Assembly (NCBI GenBank): GCA_024758765.1
Contig: CP101406.1
Coordinates: 3,968,001-4,032,000, forward strand
Reading direction: 5' to 3'
DNA from: Mycobacterium sp. SVM_VP21
Lineage (GTDB): Bacteria > Actinomycetota > Actinomycetes > Mycobacteriales > Mycobacteriaceae
DNA length: 64,000 bases
The first letter of the stretch is position 1; every line of letters starts with the position of its first letter. Made by a program: the position numbers and the translations under genes. Below, in pieces: positions 56,594-64,000 of this stretch. The notes under the pieces were generated by a model. The model made no database searches. It saw only the letters and a program-made list of their open reading frames with translations, and had not been told where the DNA came from.

Positions 56594-57307
56594 CTAGTGC
56601 AGCACCGCGAACCAGATCGCGATGTACTGGCAGATCGCGGCCACGGCGGTGCAGGCGTGGAAGAACTCGTGGTAGCCGAACGTCGCCGGCCACGGGTCCG
56701 GCCATTTCAGCGCGTACATGATCGCGCCGACGCTGTAGAGCATTCCGCCGGCAGCCAGCAGCACCATCGCCGCGACGCCGGCGTTGTGCATGATCGTCGC
56801 GATGAAAAACGCTGACACCCAGCCCAGCAGCAGGTAGAGCGGCACCCCGACCCACTTGGGCGCGGTCGGCCAGCACAGCTTGAGCACCACCCCGGCCAGC
56901 GCGCCACCCCACACGATCGTCATCACCAGCCGTTCTTGGTCGCCGTGGTCCATCGCCAGCAGCGCGAACGGGGTGTAGGTGCCGGCGATGAAGACGAAGA
57001 TCATCGCGTGGTCGAGCCGCTTCATCCGCATCCGGGCGGCGACGGTCTTCCAGGTGATCCGGTGATAGGTCGCGCTGACCGCGAACATGCCCACCACCGA
57101 GATGGTGTAGGCCAATGTCGCCAGACCGGCCTCGAGCCCGGACATCGACCAGGCCACCGCGGTCAGGGTGATCCCGGCGATGACGGCGACGATTGCCGAC
57201 ACGAAGTGAATCCACCCGCGTGCCCGCGGTTTGGTGTGCGGGCCGGTGATGTCTGCCGGCAGATCGTTCGGATTCGGCTCGGCGATGGTGTCGGTGTGGG
57301 TGCTCAT
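56594..57307 (-). CDS. Hemolysin III / YqfA family membrane protein
   Basis: 237 residues from ATG 57307. Seven membrane helices of the PAQR/hemolysin III family; conserved [25 protein letters not shown] and the C-terminal GYHEFFH with metal-binding His residues. Rv1085c position. Role probably in membrane or lipid homeostasis rather than haemolysis. Confidence 0.9.
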   Translation of the reverse strand: MSTHTDTIAEPNPNDLPADITGPHTKPRARGWIHFVSAIVAVIAGITLTAVAWSMSGLEAGLATLAYTISVVGMFAVSATYHRITWKTVAARMRMKRLDHAMIFVFIAGTYTPFALLAMDHGDQERLVMTIVWGGALAGVVLKLCWPTAPKWVGVPLYLLLGWVSAFFIATIMHNAGVAAMVLLAAGGMLYSVGAIMYALKWPDPWPATFGYHEFFHACTAVAAICQYIAIWFAVLH

Positions 57308-57382
57308 GCGCCTTCCTGAACTCCACGCGGATCCCGGACTGATTCCCGTCATTGCTTTCAGATCACAGTAGTCTGGGTTTTT

Positions 57383-58192
57383 GTGGCAATCATCCCGGCG
57401 CGCTTGAAGGAGCCGCTGTACCGGATCTACGAACTGCGCCTCCGGCAGGGCCTGGCGGCGTCGCGGTCGAACCTACCCCGCCACATCGCTGTTCTCTGCG
57501 ACGGTAACCGCCGGTGGGCGCGCGATGCCGGCTACGACGACGTCAGCTACGGCTACCGGATGGGCGCGGCCAAGATCGCCGAGATGCTGCGGTGGTGCGC
57601 CGACGCGGGCATCGAGATGGCCACCGTCTACCTGCTGTCCACCGAGAACCTGCAGCGCGACCCCGCCGAACTGGCTGCACTCATCGAGATCATCACCGAT
57701 GTGGTGGAGGAGATCTGCGCGCCCGCGAACCGGTGGAGCGTGCGCACGGTCGGAGACCTGGCATTGCTGGGTGAAGAACCAGCTCGTCGCCTGCGTGAGG
57801 CCACGGAAGGCACAGTAAGCACCGCCGATCCTGACCGCGCAAGCTCGCGCCTGCACGTCAACGTCGCAGTCGGCTACGGCGGTCGGCAGGAGATCGTCGA
57901 CGCTGTGCGCGGCCTGCTCGGCAAGCAGCTGGCCAACGGCGCCACGGCCGAGGAACTGGTCGACGCGGTGACCGTCGAAGGCATCTCGGAGAACCTCTAC
58001 ACCTCGGGTCAGCCCGACCCGGACCTGGTGATTCGCACCTCCGGGGAGCAGCGGCTGTCCGGCTTCCTGCTGTGGCAGAGCGCCTACTCGGAGATGTGGT
58101 TCACCGAGGCGCACTGGCCGGCGTTTCGCCGGGTCGACTTCCTGCGCGCGCTGCGCGACTACAGCGTGCGGCACCGGAGATTCGGGCGGTAG
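57383..58192 (+). CDS. Short-chain Z-prenyl diphosphate synthase (Rv1086-like)
   Basis: 269 residues from GTG 57383. cis-prenyltransferase: catalytic Asp40 in [24 protein letters not shown], and the C-terminal [20 protein letters not shown] and [13 protein letters not shown]. The M. tuberculosis homologue makes (2Z,6E)-farnesyl diphosphate, the precursor for decaprenyl phosphate in cell-wall assembly. Confidence 0.92.
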   Translation: MAIIPARLKEPLYRIYELRLRQGLAASRSNLPRHIAVLCDGNRRWARDAGYDDVSYGYRMGAAKIAEMLRWCADAGIEMATVYLLSTENLQRDPAELAALIEIITDVVEEICAPANRWSVRTVGDLALLGEEPARRLREATEGTVSTADPDRASSRLHVNVAVGYGGRQEIVDAVRGLLGKQLANGATAEELVDAVTVEGISENLYTSGQPDPDLVIRTSGEQRLSGFLLWQSAYSEMWFTEAHWPAFRRVDFLRALRDYSVRHRRFGR

Positions 58193-58199
58193 CGAGGGA

Positions 58200-59567
58200 G
58201 TGGTTGTGTTGTCGGCGCTGGTCTTCACCCTGAGTTGGTGGCTCGGGATGTACCTGTTGGCGCGCGACCCGCGCAAACCGGTGCTGGTGCTGGCCGCGGT
58301 CGGGTTGTGCGGCTTCGCCGCCGTGGTGGCCGCCGACGCGGTCCGTGCGGTGTGGCATCCGGTGCTGCTCGGTCGGGTGGAGATCTACCTGGCGGTGGTT
58401 CCCGGGGTGGCCTGGTTCGCCGTGCTGTTGGAGCTGGCCCGGCCGTGTGATCGCTGGACCGGTCGGGCGCGCGACGTGACGTTCATCGGCGCGGTTGCAG
58501 CGGCGGCACTGGTTGGCGCGACCTGGGCCGGCAGCGTCGAAGGCCCGCCGCGGGCCGGACACTGGCTGCTGTTCGCGGTGATCTCGGTGTCGACGTTGGC
58601 GGCGATGGTCAAGGCGCTGATCCGGCCCGCGCAACCCGGTTCGGTGCTTGGGGTGGCCGCCGTCGCGACGCTGTTCTTCGCCCTGGCCAACGCGATCCTG
58701 ATCATCCCGCTCGGCGTGGTGCCCAGCGGGATCGCGCTGGCCAGCACCGGCGTCGACGTGCTTCTGCTGGGCCTGGCGGTGGCGCTGTGGGATGCCTTCG
58801 ACGAAGGCCAGGCGCTGCGGCTGGACATGCTGCGGTCATTTCTTGCCTGCGTCGCGATGGCGGCGTTGCTGGGTGGGCAGGCGCTGATCGGATTGTGGTT
58901 GACCCGGCCCGAACCCGTGGCGCAGACCGCGCTGACGGTGCTGCTGTTCACCACGATCGCGGTCGGGATCGAGGTCCAGGTGTTCGTCGACCGGCTGGCC
59001 GGATTCTGGGACCGGCTGGCGTTCTGGCGCTCGCCGGCGTTGCGCGCCGACCGAGCCGTGCTGCGCGGCACCGAGGCGGCGCTGGCGCTGCGCTCGACCG
59101 GCCCGCTCGACGACCTCGACGAGGAGACCTTCGTCCGGCTGACCCGCCGGGCGCTGGGGCACTACGGCGACCTGTCGAAGCTCGTCGCCAGCCCGCTGAC
59201 CGCGCTACCGGTCATCGACGAGCGATTGGCCGCCCGCGGCGCGCCCGACGCACCGCTGGAACGAGCCAACGAACTCAAAGCTCTGCTCGCCGACCGAATC
59301 GCCGCACTCAAGCCGCGTGACTGCGGCGAGTTCGGCACCACCGAACAATGGCGTCACTACAACGCCCTGTACTTCCCCTACGTGGTCGGCGTGCGTGCCT
59401 ACGCACAGAACGCCACCGCGGCCGGACTGGATCCCACCGCACGCCAAGCTTGGCAGTGGCTGGTGACCGAGGTGCCGCAGCGTTCGCTGCACAACTGGCA
59501 GAACGCCGGGGCCCGGGTGATCGCTGCAGACCTGCGGGGCCGGATGACGGTGTCGCCGGCTCTCTGA
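58200..59567 (+). CDS. Membrane protein of unknown function
   Basis: 455 residues. The start at GTG 58200 lies 8 bases after the prenyl synthase; GTG 58206 is an alternative. About seven to eight membrane helices in residues 1-265 are followed by a soluble helical domain (TEAALALRSTGPLDDLDEET, LTRRALGHYGDLSKLVASPL, WRHYNALYFPYVVGVRAY). The architecture resembles 7TM receptor-like modules attached to a cytosolic output, but no known output domain is recognised. Not part of the M. tuberculosis block. Confidence 0.65.
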   Translation: MVVLSALVFTLSWWLGMYLLARDPRKPVLVLAAVGLCGFAAVVAADAVRAVWHPVLLGRVEIYLAVVPGVAWFAVLLELARPCDRWTGRARDVTFIGAVAAAALVGATWAGSVEGPPRAGHWLLFAVISVSTLAAMVKALIRPAQPGSVLGVAAVATLFFALANAILIIPLGVVPSGIALASTGVDVLLLGLAVALWDAFDEGQALRLDMLRSFLACVAMAALLGGQALIGLWLTRPEPVAQTALTVLLFTTIAVGIEVQVFVDRLAGFWDRLAFWRSPALRADRAVLRGTEAALALRSTGPLDDLDEETFVRLTRRALGHYGDLSKLVASPLTALPVIDERLAARGAPDAPLERANELKALLADRIAALKPRDCGEFGTTEQWRHYNALYFPYVVGVRAYAQNATAAGLDPTARQAWQWLVTEVPQRSLHNWQNAGARVIAADLRGRMTVSPAL

Positions 59568-59667
59568 CCTGCGCTTGGCAGCGCTTGGCAGCGCCACGGG
59601 TCGATGTGGCAGCGGTTGCGCCGCAAGGTCGAGGGGTGTCCGCACCACACTCGAAGGGAGTTACCTC

Positions 59668-60075
59668 ATGACTGCCATCACCACCCCGGTCCTGTCCGAC
59701 TCGACCGACTCGTTGTTGCGCTTCGCACTGCGCGCCGACGCCGCCGTCACCGGAACCATCGGCCTGGCCGGTGTGTTCGCCGCCCGCCCCATGGCCGCGC
59801 TGGAGGGCCTGACCCTGGCCCACGAATACGCCCTAGCCGCGTTCTGCGTCCTCTACGGCGCAGTGGTCTACTTCCTGTCCGCGCTGCCGGACCTTCGCCG
59901 CGCGGGTATTGGGGTGATCGCCGCCAATGTGGCGTGCACCATTGCCGCTGTCGGTGTGGTCGAGGCCGGGGTGCTGCCGCTGACCGGGATCGGCGTGGTG
60001 GCAACACTGGCGAGCGCGGTCTACACGGCGTTCTTCGCGTTGATGCAGTACCGCGGGCTGCGCCGCCTGGGCTGA
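59668..60075 (+). CDS. Small four-helix membrane protein
   Basis: 135 residues from ATG 59668, preceded by GAAGGGAG. Four hydrophobic helices (TGTIGLAGVFAA, YALAAFCVLYGAVVYFLSAL, VIAANVACTIAAVGVV, GVVATLASAVYTAFFALM). Family not identified. Separated by 100 bases from the previous gene; that gap contains two tandem copies of CGCTTGGCAG. Confidence 0.65.
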   Translation: MTAITTPVLSDSTDSLLRFALRADAAVTGTIGLAGVFAARPMAALEGLTLAHEYALAAFCVLYGAVVYFLSALPDLRRAGIGVIAANVACTIAAVGVVEAGVLPLTGIGVVATLASAVYTAFFALMQYRGLRRLG

Positions 60076-60129
60076 GACGCAGCCCACTCAAAGTGTCGCC
60101 GCGGCCGTCACCGTCTACAGTTCTCTCCC

Positions 60130-60720
60130 ATGAAGTGGCGGCTGGCGGCGACGACGCTGATCCCCGGAATCCTGATCTACGCCGCGGCGCCGGCGCAGGC
60201 CGACGAGAAGAGCTACCTCAGTTACCTTGAGTCGCACGGTTTCAAATACCAGAACAGCCCCGGCCTGACCACCCCGTCCGGGGCGCTGCAGTTCGGCAAG
60301 ATCATCTGCGAGAACCTGCGGAAGGGTCGCCCGGCCAAAGACCGGTTCGGCACGAAGGTCGCCGACGGCGTCACCAAGGTCATGATCGACGGGGCGCAAC
60401 GCGAAATGTGCCCGGACACCTTGGCGGCCGCCGCCAACCCGACTCCGACGCCGGCCGTGCCGCCACCGGGTGCCGGTGAACCGCCGTCGCCGGGGCCTGA
60501 GGTGCCGCCGCCGGGCGACCCGGCACCGCCGCCAGGGTTCCCGCCGCCTCCGGGCTTCCCGCCGCCCCCTGGTTTCCCGCCGCCGCCGGACTTCCCGCCG
60601 CCGCCGGGTTTTCCCCCGCCGCCTGAGCCGGCACCCGCACCCGCGGGTGAGCTGCCGTCCCCGCCGGCACCTGAGCCGCCGCCGGGACAGCCGCAGCCGG
60701 GTACCGCGACGCAGCCCTAG
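60130..60720 (+). CDS. DUF732 protein with proline-rich C-terminal repeats
   Basis: 196 residues. Signal peptide to about 25 (AAPAQA), a DUF732 core with two Cys (KIICENLRKG, REMCPDT), then about 90 residues of proline-rich sequence with five GFPPPP-like units. The tail could cross the cell wall and expose the protein, as in Pra. Unknown function. Confidence 0.82.
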   Translation: MKWRLAATTLIPGILIYAAAPAQADEKSYLSYLESHGFKYQNSPGLTTPSGALQFGKIICENLRKGRPAKDRFGTKVADGVTKVMIDGAQREMCPDTLAAAANPTPTPAVPPPGAGEPPSPGPEVPPPGDPAPPPGFPPPPGFPPPPGFPPPPDFPPPPGFPPPPEPAPAPAGELPSPPAPEPPPGQPQPGTATQP

Positions 60721-60729
60721 CGCCGCACG

Positions 60730-61671
60730 CTAGAGCTTGCGCAGCCGCAGCCTGTTGATGGAGTGATCGGCGTCCTTGCGCAGCACCAGGGTCGCTCGCG
60801 GCCGGGTGGGCAGGATGTTCTCGATCAGGTTGGGCCGGTTGATCGAACGCCAGATGTCACGCGCGGCGGCCACCGCCTGCTGGTCGTTCAGGGCCGCGTA
60901 GTGGTGGAAGTGCGAGTCAGGGTTGGCGAACGAGGTGGAGCGCATCGCCAGGAAGCGCGAGACATACCAGTGCTCGATGTCTTCCACCCGGGCGTCGACG
61001 TACAGCGAAAAGTCGAACAGGTCGGAGATCATCAGCGTCGGCCCGGTCTGCAGCACGTTGAGACCTTCGAGGATCAAGATGTCGGGATGGCGGACCACCT
61101 GCTTGGCGCTGGGCACGATGTCGTAACTCATGTGTGAGTAGACCGGCGCACACACGTAGTCCGCGCCGGACTTCACCGAGGTGACAAACCGCATCAGCGC
61201 GCGACGGTTGTAGCTTTCCGGGAACCCTTTGCGGTGCATCAGGTTCCGGCGCTGCAACTCGTGATTGGGGTACAGGAACCCGTCGGTGGTGACCAGGTCC
61301 ACCCGCGGGTGATGGTCCCAGCGGGCCAGCAGCGCCTGCAGCACGCGGGCCGTTGTCGACTTACCGACTGCCACGCTGCCGGCCACCCCGATGACGAAGG
61401 GCACCGGCCGATCGGGATTCTGGTCATTCTCGGCACCCAGGAACTCCGCGGTGGCGGCGAAGAGCTGCTGGCGGGCGGCGACCTGCAGGTGCAACAGACG
61501 CGCGAGCGGCAGATAGACCTCTTCGACCTCCAACAGGTCGACCTGCTCGCCGAGGCCGCGCAGTGCGACGACTTCTTCTTCGGTGAGCGGCATCGGCGTC
61601 GACATACGCAGTGTCCGCCATTGACGTCGGTCGAACTCCACGTAGGGAGTCGGCTCACTAAGCCGCCGCAT
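60730..61671 (-). CDS. coaA: Pantothenate kinase CoaA
   Basis: 313 residues, nearly identical in motifs and length to M. tuberculosis CoaA. P-loop GSVAVGKST (98-106), [22 protein letters not shown] and the end [13 protein letters not shown]. First step of coenzyme A synthesis. Confidence 0.96.
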   Translation of the reverse strand: MRRLSEPTPYVEFDRRQWRTLRMSTPMPLTEEEVVALRGLGEQVDLLEVEEVYLPLARLLHLQVAARQQLFAATAEFLGAENDQNPDRPVPFVIGVAGSVAVGKSTTARVLQALLARWDHHPRVDLVTTDGFLYPNHELQRRNLMHRKGFPESYNRRALMRFVTSVKSGADYVCAPVYSHMSYDIVPSAKQVVRHPDILILEGLNVLQTGPTLMISDLFDFSLYVDARVEDIEHWYVSRFLAMRSTSFANPDSHFHHYAALNDQQAVAAARDIWRSINRPNLIENILPTRPRATLVLRKDADHSINRLRLRKL

Positions 61672-61716
61672 GACCGTACAGTCTTGCAGGAGCCGCGACG
61701 GTTAGCCTGATCGGGT

Positions 61717-62916
61717 ATGGAGCCCGCCGAATTGATCCGTGAATACCTGTTGCTCGGTCTGCGCTTTGACCGCATCGAGCAGGGTTACGTCGACGCCTTC
61801 ACCGGCGACCCCGAGCTGCAGCGGCTTGTCGCGAACGAGCCGATGCCCAACCCGTCCGACCTGGCTCGCCAGGCCGAGAAGCTGCTCGCAGCACTGCCCG
61901 GAGGTCTCGATCCGGCGCGCGCCGAGTACCTGCGGGTACACCTGCGGGCGCTGGCGTGCGCCGGGCGCAAGTTCGCCGGGGAGCAGGTCGGCTTCGTCGA
62001 GGAGGTCAGTGACTACTTTGACCTGCCGGTCATCGTCAAGGGCGACACCGACCGCTATCGCCAAGCCCACGCCCGGCTGGACGAAGCGCTGGGTGGTACG
62101 GGGCCGCTGGCCGAGCGGATGGCCGCGCACCGGAAGGCCGAGGAGATTCCGCCGGACCGGCTCGAAGCCGCTATCCACGCGTTTTCCTCGGCGCTGCGCG
62201 ACCGGGTGCGGGTGGACTTCCCGCTGCCGGAGACCGAAACCATCACCTACGAGGTGGTCACCGACAAGCCGTGGTCGGGATTCAACTACTACCGCGGCGA
62301 CTACCGCTCCACGGTGGCGGTCAACGCCGACCTCAAACAGTTGATGTCGAATCTGCCGCGGCTAGTGGCCCACGAGTCCTACCCAGGTCATCACACCGAG
62401 CACTGCCGCAAGGAGGCCGGCCTGGTCGAAAAGCTCGGCCAGACCGAGCAGACCATCTTCTTGGTCAACACGCCGCAGTGCCTGATGGCCGAGGGCCTGG
62501 CCGACTTGGCGCTGTATGCCGCGGTCGGGACGGGTTGGGGTGCCTGGGCCGCCGAGATCTACGCCGACCTGGGCCTGCAGTTCGACGGTGCGCGGGCCGA
62601 AGCAATCTCCGAGGCAGCCGCGGCGCTGGCCGACGTGCGGCAGGACGCGGCGCTGATGCTGCACGACGAACATCGCGACGCCGACGAGGTGGCCGACTAC
62701 CTGCGCCGCTGGCTGCTGGTCACCGACGACCGGGCCCGCCAGACCCTGCGGTTCCTGTCCTCGCCGCTGTGGCGGGCCTACACCTCGACCTATGTGGAGG
62801 GCTACCGGCTACTGCGCGGCTGGCTGGACGCCGCGCCGCCCGGAGTGAGTCTCACCGAGCGGTTCCGTCGGCTGCTCGACGAACCGTTGACCCCGTCGAC
62901 GCTGCGGGCCGACTGA
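61717..62916 (+). CDS. DUF885-type putative metallopeptidase
   Basis: 399 residues. The zinc-binding HESYPGHH motif (about 223-230, within VAHESYPGHHTEHC) and a downstream Glu-containing LMAEGLADLALYA fit the DUF885 family of gluzincin-like peptidases. Members are usually longer (about 550); this is a compact form. Predicted cytosolic. Substrate unknown. Confidence 0.75.
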   Translation: MEPAELIREYLLLGLRFDRIEQGYVDAFTGDPELQRLVANEPMPNPSDLARQAEKLLAALPGGLDPARAEYLRVHLRALACAGRKFAGEQVGFVEEVSDYFDLPVIVKGDTDRYRQAHARLDEALGGTGPLAERMAAHRKAEEIPPDRLEAAIHAFSSALRDRVRVDFPLPETETITYEVVTDKPWSGFNYYRGDYRSTVAVNADLKQLMSNLPRLVAHESYPGHHTEHCRKEAGLVEKLGQTEQTIFLVNTPQCLMAEGLADLALYAAVGTGWGAWAAEIYADLGLQFDGARAEAISEAAAALADVRQDAALMLHDEHRDADEVADYLRRWLLVTDDRARQTLRFLSSPLWRAYTSTYVEGYRLLRGWLDAAPPGVSLTERFRRLLDEPLTPSTLRAD

Positions 62917-63063
62917 CGCCCCGCCGGCCCGGTCGGTCGGGTGAGTGTGCGGTTTTACACACCGGACCTCGTGATTTGCGAATAAATCCGCACAGTCTGC
63001 GCGCGGGGGACGATCGCTGGCCTGCGGCAATCGGGTGAAGGTCCGCGTGACAAACTGGAGTGC

Positions 63064-64000
63064 GTGACTGCCGCACCGAACACCCGCCCCGCCTCCACCA
63101 TGTCGACCCCGCTGGCCGAACTCGACCCCGACATCGCCGAGCTGCTCGGCAAGGAACTGGGGCGACAGCGCGACACCCTGGAGATGATCGCCTCGGAGAA
63201 CTTCGTGCCGCGGGCGGTGCTGCAGGCACAGGGCAGTGTGCTGACCAACAAGTACGCCGAGGGCCTACCGGGCCGGCGCTACTACGGCGGGTGCGAGCAC
63301 GTCGACGTGGTGGAGAACATCGCCCGCGACCGCGCCAAGGAACTGTTCGGCGCCGACTTCGCCAACGTCCAGCCGCACTCAGGTGCGCAGGCCAACGCCG
63401 CGGTGCTGCAGGCGTTGATGGAGCCCGGCGACCGCCTGCTGGGCCTGGACCTGGCCAACGGGGGACACCTCACCCACGGGATGCGGCTGAACTTCTCCGG
63501 CAAGCTCTACGAGAACGCCTTCTACGGCGTCGACCCGGTCACTCACCGCGTCGACATGGACGTGGTGCGCGCCCAGGCGCTGGAGTTCAAGCCGAAGGTG
63601 ATCATCGCCGGCTGGTCGGCCTACCCGCGTGTCCTCGACTTCGCGGCGTTCCGGTCCATCGCCGACGAGGTCGGCGCGACGCTGTGGGTGGACATGGCGC
63701 ACTTCGCCGGCCTGGTGGCCGCGGGACTGCACCCGTCGCCGGTGCCGCACGCCCAGCTGGTCTCCACCACCGTGCACAAGACCCTCGGCGGTCCGCGGTC
63801 CGGTCTGATCATCGGCAAGAAGGAGTTCGCCAAGCAGATCAACTCGGCGGTGTTCCCGGGCCAGCAGGGCGGCCCGCTGATGCACGTCATCGCCGCCAAG
63901 GCCGTCGCGCTGAAGATCGCCGGCACGCCCGAGTTCGCCGAGCGCCAGCAGCGGGTGCTGTCCGGCGCGAAGATCCTCGCGGAGCGGCTGCTGGCCGCCG
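63064..64000 (+). CDS. glyA: Serine hydroxymethyltransferase (3' truncated by window)
   Basis: The reading frame is open to the last base. [20 protein letters not shown] (20 residues), [14 protein letters not shown], and the PLP-lysine segment [10 protein letters not shown]. Interconverts serine and glycine, loading tetrahydrofolate with one-carbon units. GTG 63064 is taken as start; ATG 63100 corresponds to the M. tuberculosis start. Rv1093 position, downstream of coaA. Confidence 0.95.
   Translation, partial: MTAAPNTRPASTMSTPLAELDPDIAELLGKELGRQRDTLEMIASENFVPRAVLQAQGSVLTNKYAEGLPGRRYYGGCEHVDVVENIARDRAKELFGADFANVQPHSGAQANAAVLQALMEPGDRLLGLDLANGGHLTHGMRLNFSGKLYENAFYGVDPVTHRVDMDVVRAQALEFKPKVIIAGWSAYPRVLDFAAFRSIADEVGATLWVDMAHFAGLVAAGLHPSPVPHAQLVSTTVHKTLGGPRSGLIIGKKEFAKQINSAVFPGQQGGPLMHVIAAKAVALKIAGTPEFAERQQRVLSGAKILAERLLAA

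Overview
The window is high-GC actinobacterial DNA from the chromosome of a Mycobacterium. The evidence is PE, PPE and Esx (type VII secretion substrate) genes, an MPT63-like secreted protein, DUF732 proteins, mycothiol S-conjugate amidase (mca), a proline-rich antigen (pra), and gene order. From about 37.1 kb to the right edge the order closely follows M. tuberculosis Rv1069c to Rv1093 (membrane hydrolase, echA8, echA9, Bax-inhibitor-like protein, fadA3, GDSL esterase, lipU, cbs, pra, metB, greA, DUF4307, mca, Rv1083, Rv1084, hemolysin III, short Z-prenyl synthase, coaA, glyA), with local insertions. EsxM/EsxN-type and PPE-SVP proteins are typical of ESX-5, so a slow grower is likely; the species is not determined.

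Layout. 0-3.5 kb: end of a potassium Kdp ATPase operon (kdpB tail, an enlarged kdpC, a first kdpD). 3.5-7.6 kb: a double-length Lrp-type regulator divergent from an SDR / F420-type luciferase-like oxidoreductase / alpha-beta hydrolase operon, then an MPT63-like secreted protein. 7.7-10.9 kb: a second kdpD with kdpE. 10.9-16.9 kb: a minus-strand cluster PE-PPE-PPE-esxM-esxN-(esx pseudogene)-PE-PPE resembling a duplicated ESX-5 substrate region, without secretion machinery. 17.4 kb: a DUF732 protein, then a tRNA with anticodon UAA.

17.8-26.8 kb: a 9-kb integrated phage satellite of the phiRv1/phiRv2 kind, flanked by a 25-bp direct repeat of the tRNA 3' end. It carries integrase, repressor, excisionase, a DUF2742 protein, a P-loop replication protein, small ORFs, an HK97-type capsid gene and helix-turn-helix proteins. 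No portal, large terminase or tail gene is present. Next to attR it carries a minus-strand two-gene cargo: a STAS plus GHKL-ATPase protein and a DUF4325-like protein. This is the best candidate for an undescribed, possibly anti-phage, system in the window.

26.9-36 kb: a secreted SH3-like protein, a VapBC toxin-antitoxin pair, a YVTN beta-propeller, then a lipid-type operon (acyl-CoA ligase, DapB-like dehydrogenase, SRPBCC, class II amidotransferase, patatin) converging on a second patatin. 36-37.2 kb: a poly-cysteine leader peptide upstream of cysteine dioxygenase and a rhodanese, a cysteine-responsive attenuator arrangement. 37.1-64 kb: the Rv1069c-Rv1093-like block, with an extra PPE, an orphan PstS and unknown membrane proteins.

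A 47-bp interspersed repeat (three full copies differing at only three positions, plus a half copy) sits in frame inside two genes and immediately upstream of cbs. The window ends inside glyA.
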